NCBI GenBank assembly: GCA_026874595.1
Contig: CM049313.1
Coordinates: 73,958,659-74,022,658, forward strand
Direction of reading: 5' to 3'
DNA length: 64,000 nucleotides
Source of the DNA: Sipunculus nudus
Lineage: Eukaryota; Annelida; Sipuncula; Golfingiida; Sipunculidae
Both the position numbers and the translations under genes were made by a program. The notes beneath the pieces are model-generated. The model ran no database searches and was not told the DNA's origin. It worked only from the letters and a program-made list of their open reading frames with translations. Shown one piece after another: positions 1-12,100 of the stretch; positions within the stretch are counted from its first letter, which is position 1, and each line of letters begins with the position of its first letter.

Positions 1-212
1 ACATCTTGGGTTTTGTTGCCACGTAACTCATGCCTCGATAGATTTATGATGTGCGACGACGACAGGACAGTCAGTTAATCTTCTATGTAAATGTGAGGTT
101 TAATGCCGACACAGGTCTATGAGAAGCTCATCAGCGTCACTCGTTAATGCAGAACCCAAATCCGGCGATGGCAGTTCATATGCGTTGAGACTTTTAAAAT
201 GGGAGTGCCTCT
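1..212. other. No gene seen
   Basis: AT-rich non-coding sequence. I see no reading frame, RNA gene or repeat that I can support here. Confidence 0.6.
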
Positions 213-375
213 GAGGGGAGACTACACAATGGACCAAACAATATATTTAAAGACCAAACGATACCAGTGCATATGAGGGGAGACTACTCTAAATACCAGA
301 CGATATATTTAAAGACCAAACGATACCAATGTTTATGTGGGGAGACTATATAAAATTCTCTATGATATATTTATA
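213..375. repeat. 62-base tandem repeat, about 2.6 copies
   Basis: The motif GAGGGGAGACTAC begins at 213 and 275, and a variant (GTGGGGAGACTAT) begins at 337, giving an exact 62-base period. Each unit also carries an ATATATTTAAAGACCAAACG-type stretch. The third copy is shorter and more diverged. No coding potential is seen. Confidence 0.85.
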
Positions 376-1124
376 TATGCCTGTTGGTGAAGACAAGCAA
401 TTCATATCCCCAAATGACAACTCTGTGGTAAAAAATTGCAGCACGTTTTCGCGAGACAGATTGTTAAAAGATAATGAACGTCTATTCCCGGGAAAAACGT
501 AAACGAATGATAAAGAAAAAGGTTTCCAGACAAGCCCCTTTATATGTCTGTGACAGTTCTGAAGTCGATTTCTACAGGAAAACTCAAAGACATGTTTCAG
601 TCAAGAATACAGATTTGTCTTATTTACCATAGCAACCATCACGGTGTCATTATATATTTTCTATTGATTCCGTCAAAGGCGACTCATCATTAACGGTCGA
701 GTTTCATGGCCTAGGTAAAATCAATCCAGTAGTCATGTTCTACAATAACATTCATAACATAAAGGCTTTTAGCCTGAGCGGATAAATTTCATATATTTTA
801 CTTAATGACATATTTTCATAGGGCATGGTGTCACTAAACACTGGGTAGAGATGAGGTTAAAATCCTTTTCTTTTTATCAGCTGATATACATCCGTCACAT
901 TTAGGTTCTGTGTGAGTAGAATCTTCAAATCAAGAGAGATTATGTAGAATAGGGATCCAATGCATGACACACAAGTGTTGGATCAGGGCTTTTGCAATTG
1001 GATATTCCCAGAGAAAAAACTGCTAACTTTTGTCCTACATATTACAGAATAAACGACATTGCTGGTTAATATAATGGAAAGACTTGAGTGGATTACAGTA
1101 AAGTATATATATTTATACATACAT

Positions 1125-1128
<4 letters not shown>
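376..1128. other. No gene seen
   Basis: Non-coding, AT-rich sequence. No supported reading frame, RNA gene or clear repeat. Confidence 0.6.
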
Positions 1129-1167
<39 letters not shown>

Positions 1168-1180
1168 GAGAGAGAGAGAG
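1129..1180. repeat. Compound (AT)n-(AG)n microsatellite
   Basis: About 17 AT units (1129-1163) run into about 8 AG units (1165-1180). The apparent reading frame across it (Ile-Tyr then Arg-Glu runs) is simple-repeat translation, not a gene. Confidence 0.97.
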
Positions 1181-2330
1181 GTATATATATCACAATTAAA
1201 AGAAAGACGAAAAACGGCATTTTCAGTGGTGACCGATAATATTAGAAGTTGCCGCTTAAAGTTTCTTTTCAAGTAAGTACCAACGAGTATTCACTTATAG
1301 AGTTTCAAGGGCTTCTTCCACCAGTCATCTGAACGCCGGCGTCCCATTTACCGATTGTTTGGCTCGTCTAAAATTTACTTAATTGATTATAAAACTATGC
1401 AAATACGCTAAAGTCTCGCCAGCCGGCGCATGTCCGCACACCTACAGATTCAGTGTGCACATCACCAGATTTCCCCAGTCATTTTTGTTCACTTTTGGTT
1501 TCGTGTCATTGATTGTAAATGCAGTCATGAATGATGAAACAATAACATCTTGCTAAAAATCTGCCGACATCGTTTAGGTTATAACATGTTCGGATAAAAA
1601 TCGGCCGTGAAATCCTTGGCTTTATCAAAGACTTTTGCAGCCGATTTTTCAGGCCGCATTGAAAAGAAAGCAGGCCGGCAGAAAACTCACATCTACCGAG
1701 ATTCCTTCCGATTTTCAGAAGGCTAAAAATGGCCGGAAAATCTGTAAATTTGCGAACGGCTAAAATGGTGCAAGTCTAAATACAGAAATACAGGCCTGTC
1801 CTGAAGAGACATTTTGTGATTTGGTTATAGCACCTGGGTAACAACAGAACACTTGCTGACGGATGTCTCGACCGGTGGATAAGGGTGTGGAATGAACAAT
1901 CGTCTTCCTCTACATGGCTGTTGTGTATCAAATTCAGTTCGATGCAATTGTTAATTTGAGGCAGTTTGCTCGTAAATCGTGAAGTACACGGCAGGCATGC
2001 TACAATAATAAATAACAAATGAGGAAAAACCACCAACAAGAATAAATTTATGGGTTTAAGTGGCTGTGGTTGAGTATGAACTTAAAGGGCTTTCTCTCTC
2101 CAGGGTGCTCTCATTAGGCCAGGTCATGTCTCATTCGTTCCAAACCATTGAATGTGAAATACATATCCCTCAATTATTCCTTGTAAATTTGGAAAGTCAT
2201 GAGGAAAATGAACAGAAAGTACACAGTACACCTTGATGGCCTACCGAGGTAGCGATACCTAAAAACGATAACCAATACTGAGTGTTCGGGTCCTGTATAT
2301 CGACAAGAAAGTTGTTATTTAGCATGTCTA
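1181..2330. other. No gene seen; small inverted repeat inside
   Basis: Non-coding. At 1596-1605 the ten bases AAAAATCGGC are matched exactly in reverse complement at 1640-1649, in a locally CGG/CCG-rich patch (about 1560-1740). That would make a 10-base-pair stem with a 34-base loop. No gene recognised. Confidence 0.5.
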
Positions 2331-2500
2331 ACGAGGGACATTTTGTCTGTCTGTCCATCTGTCTGTCCGTCCGTCAGGTTTTCGTTTCCGTGCGATAACT
2401 TTCCTAAATATTATCCGTTTTCATTCAAATATTGGACACTGTTGCTCACATGCATTCCTTGGTTTGGATTGGTTTTGGAGTGTCCGTCTGAAAATTTGTA
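2331..2500 (+). repeat. Fragment of a TGTCTGTCCGTC-rich dispersed repeat
   Basis: A run of CTGTCTGTCC/GTCCGTCAGG text followed by sequence of the TTCGTTTCCGTGCGATAAC type. This resembles the opening of dispersed repeats common in mollusc genomes and shares its CTGTC-rich text with the longer copy at 55700-56800. The boundaries are approximate. Confidence 0.5.
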
Positions 2501-3121
2501 ATCACCAGCTTCAAAACAAAAACAAATATTTTCCTTATGTTCCTAATTCAAAACAAAATGATGATATTTAAGAACATCTTCAGAGGACAATGAAAACCCA
2601 AACACAGGTCCTATGATATGTGGAGACATCTTCAGGGGGAAATAAAAATTAAGACATATTGAGAAGGTAAGCATGAAATCAATGGAATCTAAAATACCAT
2701 GAGGCGGAAGTCGATGACATAAACTCCACGAATTTGCTTGTTAAAGTAAACATGATTTGGTTTTTCATTTTCAGAAAAAATTGACAATGTGATCGGAGCC
2801 TTCAAACGTCAGCCGGAATCGTCCAGTTACGATTTCATGTGATTGACACACTGTCAAACTTCAGAAACACGGATTGAGTGCCAGAATTGTCACGAATACC
2901 TATCATAGGGGACAAAGAAATCGGTGTGAGTCACAGTGGTATATTTATAGTCATTTGAATCAAAAATATATTATGGTGATCTCGATTATAGAAAAAAAAA
3001 TTATCATTCGTATGGTACAACCCTTACTCTCCACAAAATTTCATAAAACTGTGTGAACTGTGTGTGAATCAACGGATATCCAACCAACGAAGCAATTAAC
3101 TAGAAACCTGTATTCTTAGGA
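2501..3121. other. No gene seen
   Basis: Non-coding. Short open frames here have no recognisable content. Confidence 0.55.
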
Positions 3122-3384
3122 CTGCAAACCTCCGCAATCCGGGGTCCTTATTGTGTAATGCTCCAAAAACCGTGTTTCCAGTAACTTATTCGGCCCACAT
3201 TCTTAGGTTTTTTCGTGCATGCGTGATTTTAAGTACATAAGTAACTTTTGTGAATGTCCTTGATGACGTTTCTGATTATGGATCATGTGCCAGAGTCACA
3301 CCAAAATCTATCCGTTTCCTCATTGGCTCATTCACGAAATACTCTTCATGAGATTCCATTCATGACTGCGTCAGTTATGTTGTG

Positions 3385-3418
<34 letters not shown>

Positions 3419-3443
3419 AGTGGGGATGAACGCATACCCTCTA
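3122..3443. repeat. Half copy of a foldback dispersed repeat, with (AC)n
   Basis: This stretch matches the right-hand part of the element at 7945-8421 and the copy at 42583-42963. The shared order is: a CAAACCTCCGC/CAAGCCTCCGC start, the AACCGTGTTT block, a GGATCATGTGCC-type block, an (AC)n tract (here 3386-3415), and a GGATGAACGCATACCCT end. The left inverted arm is missing, so it is a truncated copy. Confidence 0.75.
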
Positions 3444-4676
3444 ACAATAACTCAATATTTTCGCTTTCCGAGGTATTATAAATAGTCATGGTATTTATAG
3501 TGTAATATGATCAATGTCTACAGTTACTCGGCAGGTTTAAAATAAGTAGGAGCCGTACTATCATCTGAGTTATGAGATGCAAAGTATGTATTTATCAAGT
3601 ATATCCATCATATAAATGGCTTTAACCTTTATTTTAGTTTCCACGTCCAAGTGCCCTAAGCCCTTATCATAGCTTTAAATCTGACGCTCTAATTTTATAT
3701 GACAGAGGTATTGATTCATTTAAGTTCCCTTTTAAAATGTCTCCTATGCTGTGTATAGGAAATCTTACGTCATTACAGTTTACCATTATTTCTGACTGGT
3801 CGACCTTAAAACATTGGTATTAAATGGATCATTATATATGACAATGAAAAAGGTGGAAAATTTATACGCAGTAATTATCTTTCAGCTTTGTACCAAGCAT
3901 ACTAAAAATCCCTTCTTTGAAAGTTTAGCCATAATTGTTTTTTTATGATGTTTGTGGTTTATTGTTAGTTTGGTTGTTTGAACTTACATTATCCAATTTA
4001 GTTTCCTTGCATAATATCAGCAGGCTTGTTTGATGCATGATTTAGTGAGTCATGATCCTGATTAAACATGATCTGTTTAGTATTTTTTTTAATTAAAGTA
4101 GCTTGAATTTTCAGAAAGTCAAACCTTCTTTGTATACGACTATAGTTTGCAGAGGGCACTGTCTTTCTTTAATATTCCGAAATTGAAAGGCGTTTGGTCG
4201 TGAATACTCCGTTGTCAAGAGTTCTGGATTCATACTTCTGCCAGATGTCGTTCCTACACGAAACCTCTTCCTGGTAGTCACTGTGGGACGGCCGGGACCA
4301 CTTGTCTCAACTATCAATCTTCAAAATCAAAATTTGTTAAATTTCAAGGAAACCTCTCCTGTTTATATTATATATGCATATGCTTACTCCGTGTAGACCT
4401 GGCCACAAAAAAAATCCATGTTTATGTGATAAACCTTAAAACAAATCTAAACCAGCATATTTTAACGGACTACATTATGCTCTTCACCTACGCCGCTGGT
4501 GTATGTAGAAGCCGCTGTGCTTTGTATAGTTCAGATTGAGATGCCCATAAACCCTAAACAGCAGACTCGTACTCGCGCGAGTCCGAGTCTGCGCAGTTTG
4601 TTCTGGATTTAGGATGGTTACTATCCTTTGGCACTGGGGAGGTCAAGTATTCCTGGCCCGGTGTTCAGACACGATG

Positions 4677-4677
<1 letters not shown>
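3444..4677. other. No gene seen
   Basis: Non-coding AT-rich sequence with no supported feature. Confidence 0.55.

Positions 4678-4712
<35 letters not shown>
4678..4712. repeat. (TC)n microsatellite
   Basis: About 17 uninterrupted TC units. Confidence 0.97.
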
Positions 4713-4714
<2 letters not shown>

Positions 4715-6778
4715 GAATATATTCTCTTTCTACACACTAGAGCGGGACTGATATGAAATAATTAAAAACAGATAAATAATAGATATGATAAAAAATCTGG
4801 GCTTTCCCGTTTACAACCTCATCCAAGACCGGCATTCTGAAGCGAGGCCGGTATAAAATCCCCTCTACCTTCCATGTTTAGTTTCAATTTACCATTTGCT
4901 GTTACGATTATAGAGAAGTGTAAAACATGACCCTTATTTTTGAGTCCATGCAGAAACCACTGGTCTCCTTTCAATCAGAGAAATTCTAAGTAAAGTTCGA
5001 AATGCTGTTATTGATTTCGGCAAAACCCTCATACAGTTACCCGCTGTAAGAAATGAACGTGTTTACGAAAAATGACCGATGGCGATCCAGAAATATGACA
5101 AAGTTATCACGAAGTTGTTTGATATAGTATCATTTATAAAAATTCAACCAGTTCACAAAGATGACGAAATGATGAAGTGAAATCGAGCATCATATAGACT
5201 TGAATAGGTAATTGGCTCGCTGTCGGTGAACTTGATCGATCGGTGATGGCATTATACCAGTTCCGAATCAACTAGTTCTCTCACCGAAAATATCAACCTA
5301 TCGGCAGACCCCCCTGGGTATATCCCGGCTAAATTAGCTCAAATATGTTTGTCCGTCTGCGGATTTCCTTGCGCTATTGGTATTGCGGCATCAAGTGTTT
5401 CAGACAAAACAATATATTTGATTGGTCAGTCAGACGTCTTGATTGACAGTAGAGTGGCTTAATCAAGAAGCTTTCATAATTGAAATAGACGTGGATTAGA
5501 GGACCAATTAATTCACACTTTCCTGTTTTATATATTTTCTAACGGGGTACACCAAAGACATAGTTATTGTTATTTACGATAATTACTGATTTTGCTTCTA
5601 AGCGCAAATAAGTATGTTTAAATTGTAATAAATTGAAAGATTTTAAGTGTTTTTCATTTGTAGAAAACGGTGCCTTGAATCATATTTTAATTTCGTTTCA
5701 GCTCAATCCATTATATTCCATGTATATACGTAGAGGCATCATCTAATATGAACGTCCCTCTCAGGTAAAATTGTGAAGCTAAACAGATAAAGCCAATATA
5801 TTTATTCGATTCCTTAGAAGCTCTTGCATACTGATACAAGTATATATTTTATGAAAGATATCATGTTTGAATTTCAGCCAGGAGCCCGATATCAGCTGTA
5901 TTTAATCTTGAGTGAAAGTATTTTTGTGTGCGAGCTTGCTTGATTGTGTTGTGCGTGTTAGTGTAAATGTGTCCAGAAGACTCACTCAATATCCATTACA
6001 TGCGTACTAGCATTTCCTGAGAGTGTTGTTACAAATCACAGGGCTATGGTCTGTGCCGCCATTAACGTGGCTGATGTCCGCTAAGCTCTCTGCACTAAAC
6101 CCACTCAAGTGTCTCTATAATCAATCCCTTATGCTTCGTTGATCGATCACCTTGTATCGCCCAGTTTCATCGCCAAGCCATGCCTGGGCGAAAATTAAAT
6201 TCTTTGTATACTCCCGCAACCAGAGCCGATTACTTAAACAACAAGCCTGTTCACGAGATATGCCAAAATTCATATTCTTGTGGCAGAAGTGGGATGTTTG
6301 GGAAGATTTAGTAACGTAAAATGATTATGATTGAAGAAGTAGGAGGTTATGTTTTGGTCGGAGCAATTGGATGCTGACTGTATATGGATGAATGGGATGG
6401 CATGATGCCTTTTCTTTTAATGGAAAATTAAGCTGATATACAAACTGTTGTTATTAGCAGAAAAAAAGTGGGAATGTATAATTCCTAAATTTTTAGGATG
6501 GTACGTTTAATTGCTCTATTTTATAGAAATAACTGGAAGATTATAATTACTAATATTTTATGGAGAAGTGGGTTGATATAAAAGTTATTTTGGTGGCGGA
6601 AGTTGGATAATTAAACGAGTAAATATTTGTTGAAGAAAGGGATTGGTATATTTGTGGTATAATTGGAAGAATATTTTTATCATTTAAAATATTAATGGGA
6701 TCAACTGGAACCAATTTATGGTTACATTTTGGTGAATGAAATGAGACGGCTTCACAAAAAAGACTTAATGTTCCAACT
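4713..6778. other. No gene seen
   Basis: Two kilobases of AT-rich non-coding sequence. No open frame over 60 codons and no RNA gene recognised. Confidence 0.55.
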
Positions 6779-6858
6779 CTCCTTTTTGATGTGAACTTTA
6801 AAAAATTAAAATTTATTTATTTAAGTTCACATCAAAAAGGAGTTTTAATTTTTTAAAG
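6779..6858. repeat. Two interlocked perfect inverted repeats
   Basis: A 20-base arm at 6779-6798 is matched exactly in reverse complement at 6823-6842. A 16-base arm at 6796-6811 is matched exactly in reverse complement at 6843-6858. The order is therefore arm A, arm B, A-complement, B-complement. That is the topology of a pseudoknot and not of a plain hairpin, because a simple palindrome would end with B-complement then A-complement. See findings. Confidence 0.9.
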
Positions 6859-7087
6859 GAACTGTACAAATAGTTATGATAACAAAATTCTGATATCACT
6901 AACTACCATTTCATTTGAAGAATAACGACTATTAACTAAAATTGTTCACTTTTTTATATTTTTAATCAATATTACCAAATTTCTCTACCGGTTGGCAGCA
7001 TCGGCGCACCATCGTTTTTTACAAAAAAGAAATGAAGTTCCATTCATCCAGAAAAATATTAACCCTTGAACCTTGAGTAGTATACCG

Positions 7088-7131
7088 GTTGTACTACGTT
7101 GTAGTACGTTGTAGTACGTTGTAGTACGTTG
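7088..7131. repeat. 10-base tandem repeat, 4 copies
   Basis: Unit GTAGTACGTT (first copy GTACTACGTT) repeats exactly every 10 bases. Confidence 0.9.
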
Positions 7132-7767
7132 CACTTTGGAGCGAAAGGTCATCGGTTCTAACCTTGCCGAACTGGTTAAATATCGATCGAACCTCAGAGA
7201 TTGATGCCAATGTCAGAACATTGTCAGATTGGTGCCAATAGTTATGCTATCTTGATTTTTCCTTGCCCCGTATATACAAAATCTGAAAATGATAGGTTAA
7301 AAAATCGCACCTTATTTATCACTTGACTGTCTTCAACCTTACCAAAGACCGTGCCAAAAAAATAGTTATCTTTGTTACGTCTGGTTCATGTGGCTCTGAG
7401 GTCGAATGCCAGCGCACATTTATATAGTCGTACCCTTACATCTTTGTAAACATATGAAGCTTTATGGAATATCCAGAAGATGAACAAATAGCTCAACAGA
7501 ACAATTTGTGTGAAGGTGCAATGTCATTTTACAGCTCTTGTAATGAATATCAGTCCCTTTCATCTGATCATCTCTCTCTAGTGATACGCCTTTAATCTTA
7601 CGATTCAGGGATTAATCTCCTTGCAGCTATATGGCGTTTCATGTAACAAAGCTTTATTGGGATTTACCAGTGTGATATTTTTAAAGCAAAACAACAGTTT
7701 CATTTTTTCCCCATTATCCTATTCCGGCGTTTAGATCATCGAAAGAAAAATCATATTTGATATTTCT

Positions 7768-7769
<2 letters not shown>
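7132..7769. other. No gene seen
   Basis: Non-coding. A GGTTCTAACC motif near 7155 recalls a tRNA B box, but there is no matching A box or cloverleaf, so no RNA gene is called. Confidence 0.5.

Positions 7770-7821
<52 letters not shown>
7770..7821. repeat. (TA)n microsatellite
   Basis: About 26 uninterrupted TA units. Confidence 0.97.
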
Positions 7822-7824
<3 letters not shown>

Positions 7825-7944
7825 AAGTATATGTTAAGTGTAAAGAATCTTGCATCCGATATATGTGGAGTACCACATTACAGTTTGATTTAATCAGTAG
7901 GAGAAGAGGTGATATAGTATTTAATGACTCGTATTTTAAATATT

Positions 7945-8421
7945 TTGCCTCCGCCAGGAGGGTTTGCGTTCATCCTCGTTCGTTTGTTGTAATTGTGTGT
8001 GTGTGCATGTGTGTTTGTTACACAACTTATCTCACGGAAGCATGAACGGAATCTCATGAAATATTGAGTGCTTTCCGTGGATGGGCTAATGATGGTATTG
8101 TACAATTACTCTGTTTTTTGTTTTTTTTGCATAAAAAATGCAAGCCTCCGCCATTTCAGGAGCCCCTATTGTTCTCCCAAAACCGTGTTTACATTCACCT
8201 ATTCGGCATATATTCCCAGGTTCTTGCACAAGTGACTATACATTTGTGAATATTCCTGAATCTGGATCATGTGCCTGATCCACGCCAAAACCTAGTCGAT
8301 TCTTTATTAGTCAATTCCCGAAATGCTCTGAAAATGACAATAATGTGAACAAACACACAAATACACACGAACACACACACACACGAATGGGGATTTACGC
8401 ATACCATCCAGGCAGAGGCAA
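7945..8421. mobile_element. Foldback (MITE-like) element with terminal inverted repeats
   Basis: The left end (7945 to about 7983) reads TTGCCTCCGCCAGGAGGG then a GCGTTCATCC block. The right end (about 8383-8421), reverse-complemented, reads TTGCCTCTGCCTGGATGG then a GCGTAAATCC block, so the two ends are imperfect inverted repeats of about 38 bases. GT-rich and AC-rich tracts lie just inside the arms and are also complementary. Partial copies are at 3122-3443, 41211-41338 and 42583-42963. It has no coding capacity, so it is non-autonomous. I could not define a target-site duplication. Overlapping short open frames within it are by-products. Confidence 0.75.
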
Positions 8422-9804
8422 TCAGATGGTAGACACTACACGACCTCAGCACTTACACTGTTGTATGACTTCTGCAGATAACTGTTGTTCAGAATGGTCC
8501 TTAAGCTAAAATCGTCTTTATATGTCAATATTCGGAACGAATACATATGGGGACCATAACCGAATATATAAAACGGACTCGCTTGAATAGACCAAAAAGT
8601 ATTTGGAAAAAATCGGCGCTGTACCATATGAAAATAATAAATTTGTCCCTAATTCTTATCCCATTTCATCCCGCACGGCGTGTCATCTAGTGTAGTTTCA
8701 CTAGGCCGTGTACAATGGGGCCTGTGTACAAATCCACGGCGCCCCAGCTAACTTTGAACTTCTACAAGCTGAGCGCCATGCGCCTGAGAGGGCTGGCCCT
8801 GGTTAAATTTATCATGAACGTTTCGACTGCGTGATCGAAAGCTTTCTCCTTGGATCACAGTAGAATCTATTTAAGGGGTCAGTGAAGCTTTAAGCCCAAT
8901 GGAACACGACGCCGGCTGGGATATTCATTCATTTATTTCGAGCACTGTCTTATCACTCCCTTGTAGATAAGGCGGGGTTAACAGGTCATATACTGAAAAA
9001 GCACTGAATTACGGAATGCTCTTGTTAACGGCGGGGGCAGTACGCATGCGCGGTTCCTAATTTCACGCAGTAAGGTGTAATATAAATGCTTCCACGGCCT
9101 GGAAGAAAATAGAAGAAGTATCTCTAAGTTGTTCTTCTCCCATGAAAAAAGTGCTCCAATAAAACCTTTCATTGAGAACACGCCAGACTGCATAATTTTC
9201 GTTGCTCTTTCAGAAGTATTCTCTACCCACAATTGTGTTTTCTAGACTCGTTTCTCCTTCAATTTCAGCCCCTCTGAGCGCCAGCTAACATAGATTCACG
9301 TAGCAGGTCACCCTGAGAAATACATGCTCAGAAACGACCGAAATGGTTTGCGAAGATGATTTAAATTCAATAAGACGATTTCTTAAAACAAAATACGAGT
9401 CTCCGCAGTGCGTACAGTGATAATAATATTAAAATTAAAAGGAATATAACATATTATATTTAATAAAAGTTTCTTCCCAATTATCCAGTGTTTCATCCGT
9501 TCAGTGGAAGAGTGCATGGCCGTCCATGGGGTAGGAAGCACACGTGAGAATATTTGTGGCTTTGGGATTAATTCCATTGTTTCCCACTTCAATCAAATTC
9601 CCACGAAAATTGGGTAATTTGAAGTAAGATTAATTTATTTTACGATAATAACGCTTTTGTATATCAGTGGCACCTAGTGTTTAAATCTGAAACTTATTTT
9701 TAATGATATAAGTATGCGTCTTCTACACCAAACGGCTGTTTTAATGTATATACTGTAAACAACATTTATATAAGCGTGGATGTCTTTTTTACAAGTAATG
9801 TGTT

Positions 9805-9806
<2 letters not shown>
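8422..9806. other. No gene seen; one GC-richer patch
   Basis: Mostly non-coding. About 8670-8900 is noticeably GC-richer than its surroundings and could be a regulatory element or old exon, but I cannot name it. Short frames on the minus strand (about 8436-8627 and 8978-9592) show no recognisable domain. Confidence 0.45.

Positions 9807-9846
<40 letters not shown>
9807..9846. repeat. (TA)n microsatellite
   Basis: About 20 TA units. Confidence 0.97.
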
Positions 9847-9849
<3 letters not shown>

Positions 9850-10417
9850 TTAAGATATTCCTAGGTTTGAAGGAAAGATTGCCACTTATACATCATAGAT
9901 CTGGTTTCATATTCACTCACTCTGCAAAAAATAAAACAAATTGTCACAAATGACATTAGTGACTTGTTTTGTCTCCTATAATTAAAAAAAATGTGAGATA
10001 GGTCCAGTTGTATAATATTTTTATGCTAACGTGTATTCGAGTCAATGAACCGGCCACTAAAACCTACTCTCAGTTCAGCTTTAGTAACCACACAGAGATA
10101 CCGGAAATGATAGCTTTTGATATATGATTTGAACTGATGAACCGTCAATGTACTCCATTACTTAATGAAGAAATACATCTTGAGTCCTTGAAATCAAGTC
10201 TATTTGTAAAATGATATAAAGCAGGTTGCTTCTGTGTCATATATATCATGAAGCTTTTATAGCTTTACAACCTGTGATATTTTATTCCAACGAGTAATAG
10301 CCGCATGGCCAGCATTTCTGAGGGAATACGCCACCCTCACACAGGCTATAAACCGAACACATACATTATTCTTCCTTGCCACCTGGGTTGATCAAGTTAT
10401 GTGGTCTTTTAACTTAG

Positions 10418-10421
<4 letters not shown>
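9847..10421. other. No gene seen
   Basis: Non-coding AT-rich sequence. Confidence 0.55.

Positions 10422-10464
<43 letters not shown>
10422..10464. repeat. (TC)n microsatellite
   Basis: About 21 TC units. Confidence 0.97.
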
Positions 10465-10467
<3 letters not shown>

Positions 10468-11369
10468 GCATAATATGGTTTTATTAGCGGATGACACACG
10501 CATTGTGACGTGCAGTGGTAGCAATTTGTTTCATCTTTTTAATTAACTTTTTTCACAGGCTTCTGTCACCGACACGTCTCTAAGCGAATAAACATTATTA
10601 TTTTGTTATATTACAGACTTGGTTCTTCTGACATTGTATTCTGCATTTACTTTTGTATAATTTTCACTTAATATAGTGTTATAAACAGTGAGAGGTGCTT
10701 AATTTTTACTGGATTTTCAGCTTAAAATTTAACAGATGATCGCAGCGTAACATGGTGACACCCCTCCCACACTTAAAATACGCTAATTATAAACCATGTT
10801 TTCAATCCTATTTTTTTAAATTATGACGCAGGAATCGATTGTTAAGAATAAAACATATGAATAACAGGTTATTTTCCTATTTCCAAGATATTTATTAACA
10901 AGTAAATGTAATTGATACCCTGGGTATTTACTTTGCTATAGCATTTATGGGAACCTTATATATTAATTTCTACATACGGTATAAGAAATTGATTCTTAAC
11001 AAAAAGAAAAGTTTTTATGATAGGCAGTGTTACTATTTTTGGACTACAATCAAAAGTATCACTGCTTATAAATAGTTAAAGATATAGAGGTTATTTCAAA
11101 TATCCCAGAATTGGGTTTTACCCTCAGTTCACCAATCAAACCTGTAAAATCTAGATAACAAAGATCTGAGATAGTGGTCTTTCGGGATGGGAATTAAGTA
11201 ATCGAAAGACAAGAAACTGGAGAAAAAACTTGCACCAGGTACTGGACTTCAATGTTGATTAAATCAAAGAGAAAAGTTCGAATAGTTAGACGACTTTCTG
11301 AGGGATATTTGTCTGGAAATGGCCTCTTATCAGTCCCTGATGCTCCAAATTTGTCAAGTAAATGCGTAA
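10465..11369. other. No gene seen
   Basis: Very AT-rich, without any supported feature. Confidence 0.55.
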
Positions 11370-11740
11370 GCTAATTTATCTTGGCCACTAAAGCGGCCAT
11401 TTTGTGGAGCGGGTCGGTGAAAGCGAGAGATGAAAAAGCCAGACAAGTGAACGCTGGCATGGTATGGGGACCAGTTGTTAACAGCGGCAGTGGCCGAGAA
11501 CGGCTGGCTGCCACAGAGCCGCTACCCGTAGATCGAACACTAGTCAAATGAGACTCTCTCATTGCCCGGACCCAAATTAAACGGTGGCATCAATTTACTG
11601 CATAATCAATAATAGCAAGCTAGATAATTTGAAAAGTAAATCAAGAACAAGCGGGCTTGCTCTAGCCCTGTCGAGTGGTTGTGTGAACTCTCGCGTCGTC
11701 ATCTACCCGTAGATCACTTGGCTTCTTCGGTTCTTGGCAG
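11370..11740. promoter_or_regulatory. Enhancer-like, GC-richer block upstream of a candidate exon
   Basis: Composition rises above the background and the block mixes GC-rich text with ATTA/ATAATC-type sites (about 11580-11640). The 13-mer CTACCCGTAGATC occurs at 11522 and again at 11703, only 181 bases apart; the second lies in a six-base palindrome around CC (11701-11714). This could be regulatory or ordinary flanking intron. No cross-species data were available. Confidence 0.25.
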
Positions 11741-11865
11741 TCTCTAAACTAGCCGGAATAAAACAAATTCCAGAAAAGCCATTGTTGGAATTGTCCGCCG
11801 GAACCTGTCGGAGGCCGTGGCAACTTATTTCTCGTTTTGGACCAGAAGGGTGTCTAATAGGTCAG
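11741..11865 (+). CDS. Candidate internal coding exon, product unknown
   Basis: The stretch is preceded by a pyrimidine-rich acceptor (CTTCTTCGGTTCTTGGCAG, AG at 11739-11740) and followed by a CAG|GTGAGG donor (GT at 11866-11867). Of the three frames only one is open: the exon would begin with two bases completing a codon and then give 41 codons ending exactly at the donor. The encoded piece begins near SKLAGIKQIPEKP and ends near FGPEGCLIGQ. I recognise no domain. Local GC is higher than the surroundings, as expected of an exon but also of a regulatory block. No partner exon was found on either side, so chance is a real possibility. Confidence 0.25.
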
Positions 11866-12043
11866 GTGAGGTCATTTGCTATTTCTTGCATTTTATTTTC
11901 TCGCCCCGCAACTTGAAATACCATTTAGGTCTGACAATATAAATACAATAAATATTGAACCAGGGTGCGATTCCTATGTTTAGTTTGCCAAGTAAGCGGT
12001 ATCACAGATCATGTTACGGGGTCCTTTACTGTATACTGACACC

Positions 12044-12046
<3 letters not shown>

Positions 12047-12099
<53 letters not shown>
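12047..12099. repeat. (TA)n microsatellite
   Basis: About 26 TA units. Confidence 0.97.

Positions 12100-12100
<1 letters not shown>

Noticed and set aside
11522-11715. CTACCCGTAGATC words similar to the 5' part of miR-100/miR-10
   Set aside because: The match covers only about 11 bases before diverging, and neither copy sits in a hairpin of microRNA-precursor size. These mature microRNAs are nearly invariant, so this is not a copy.
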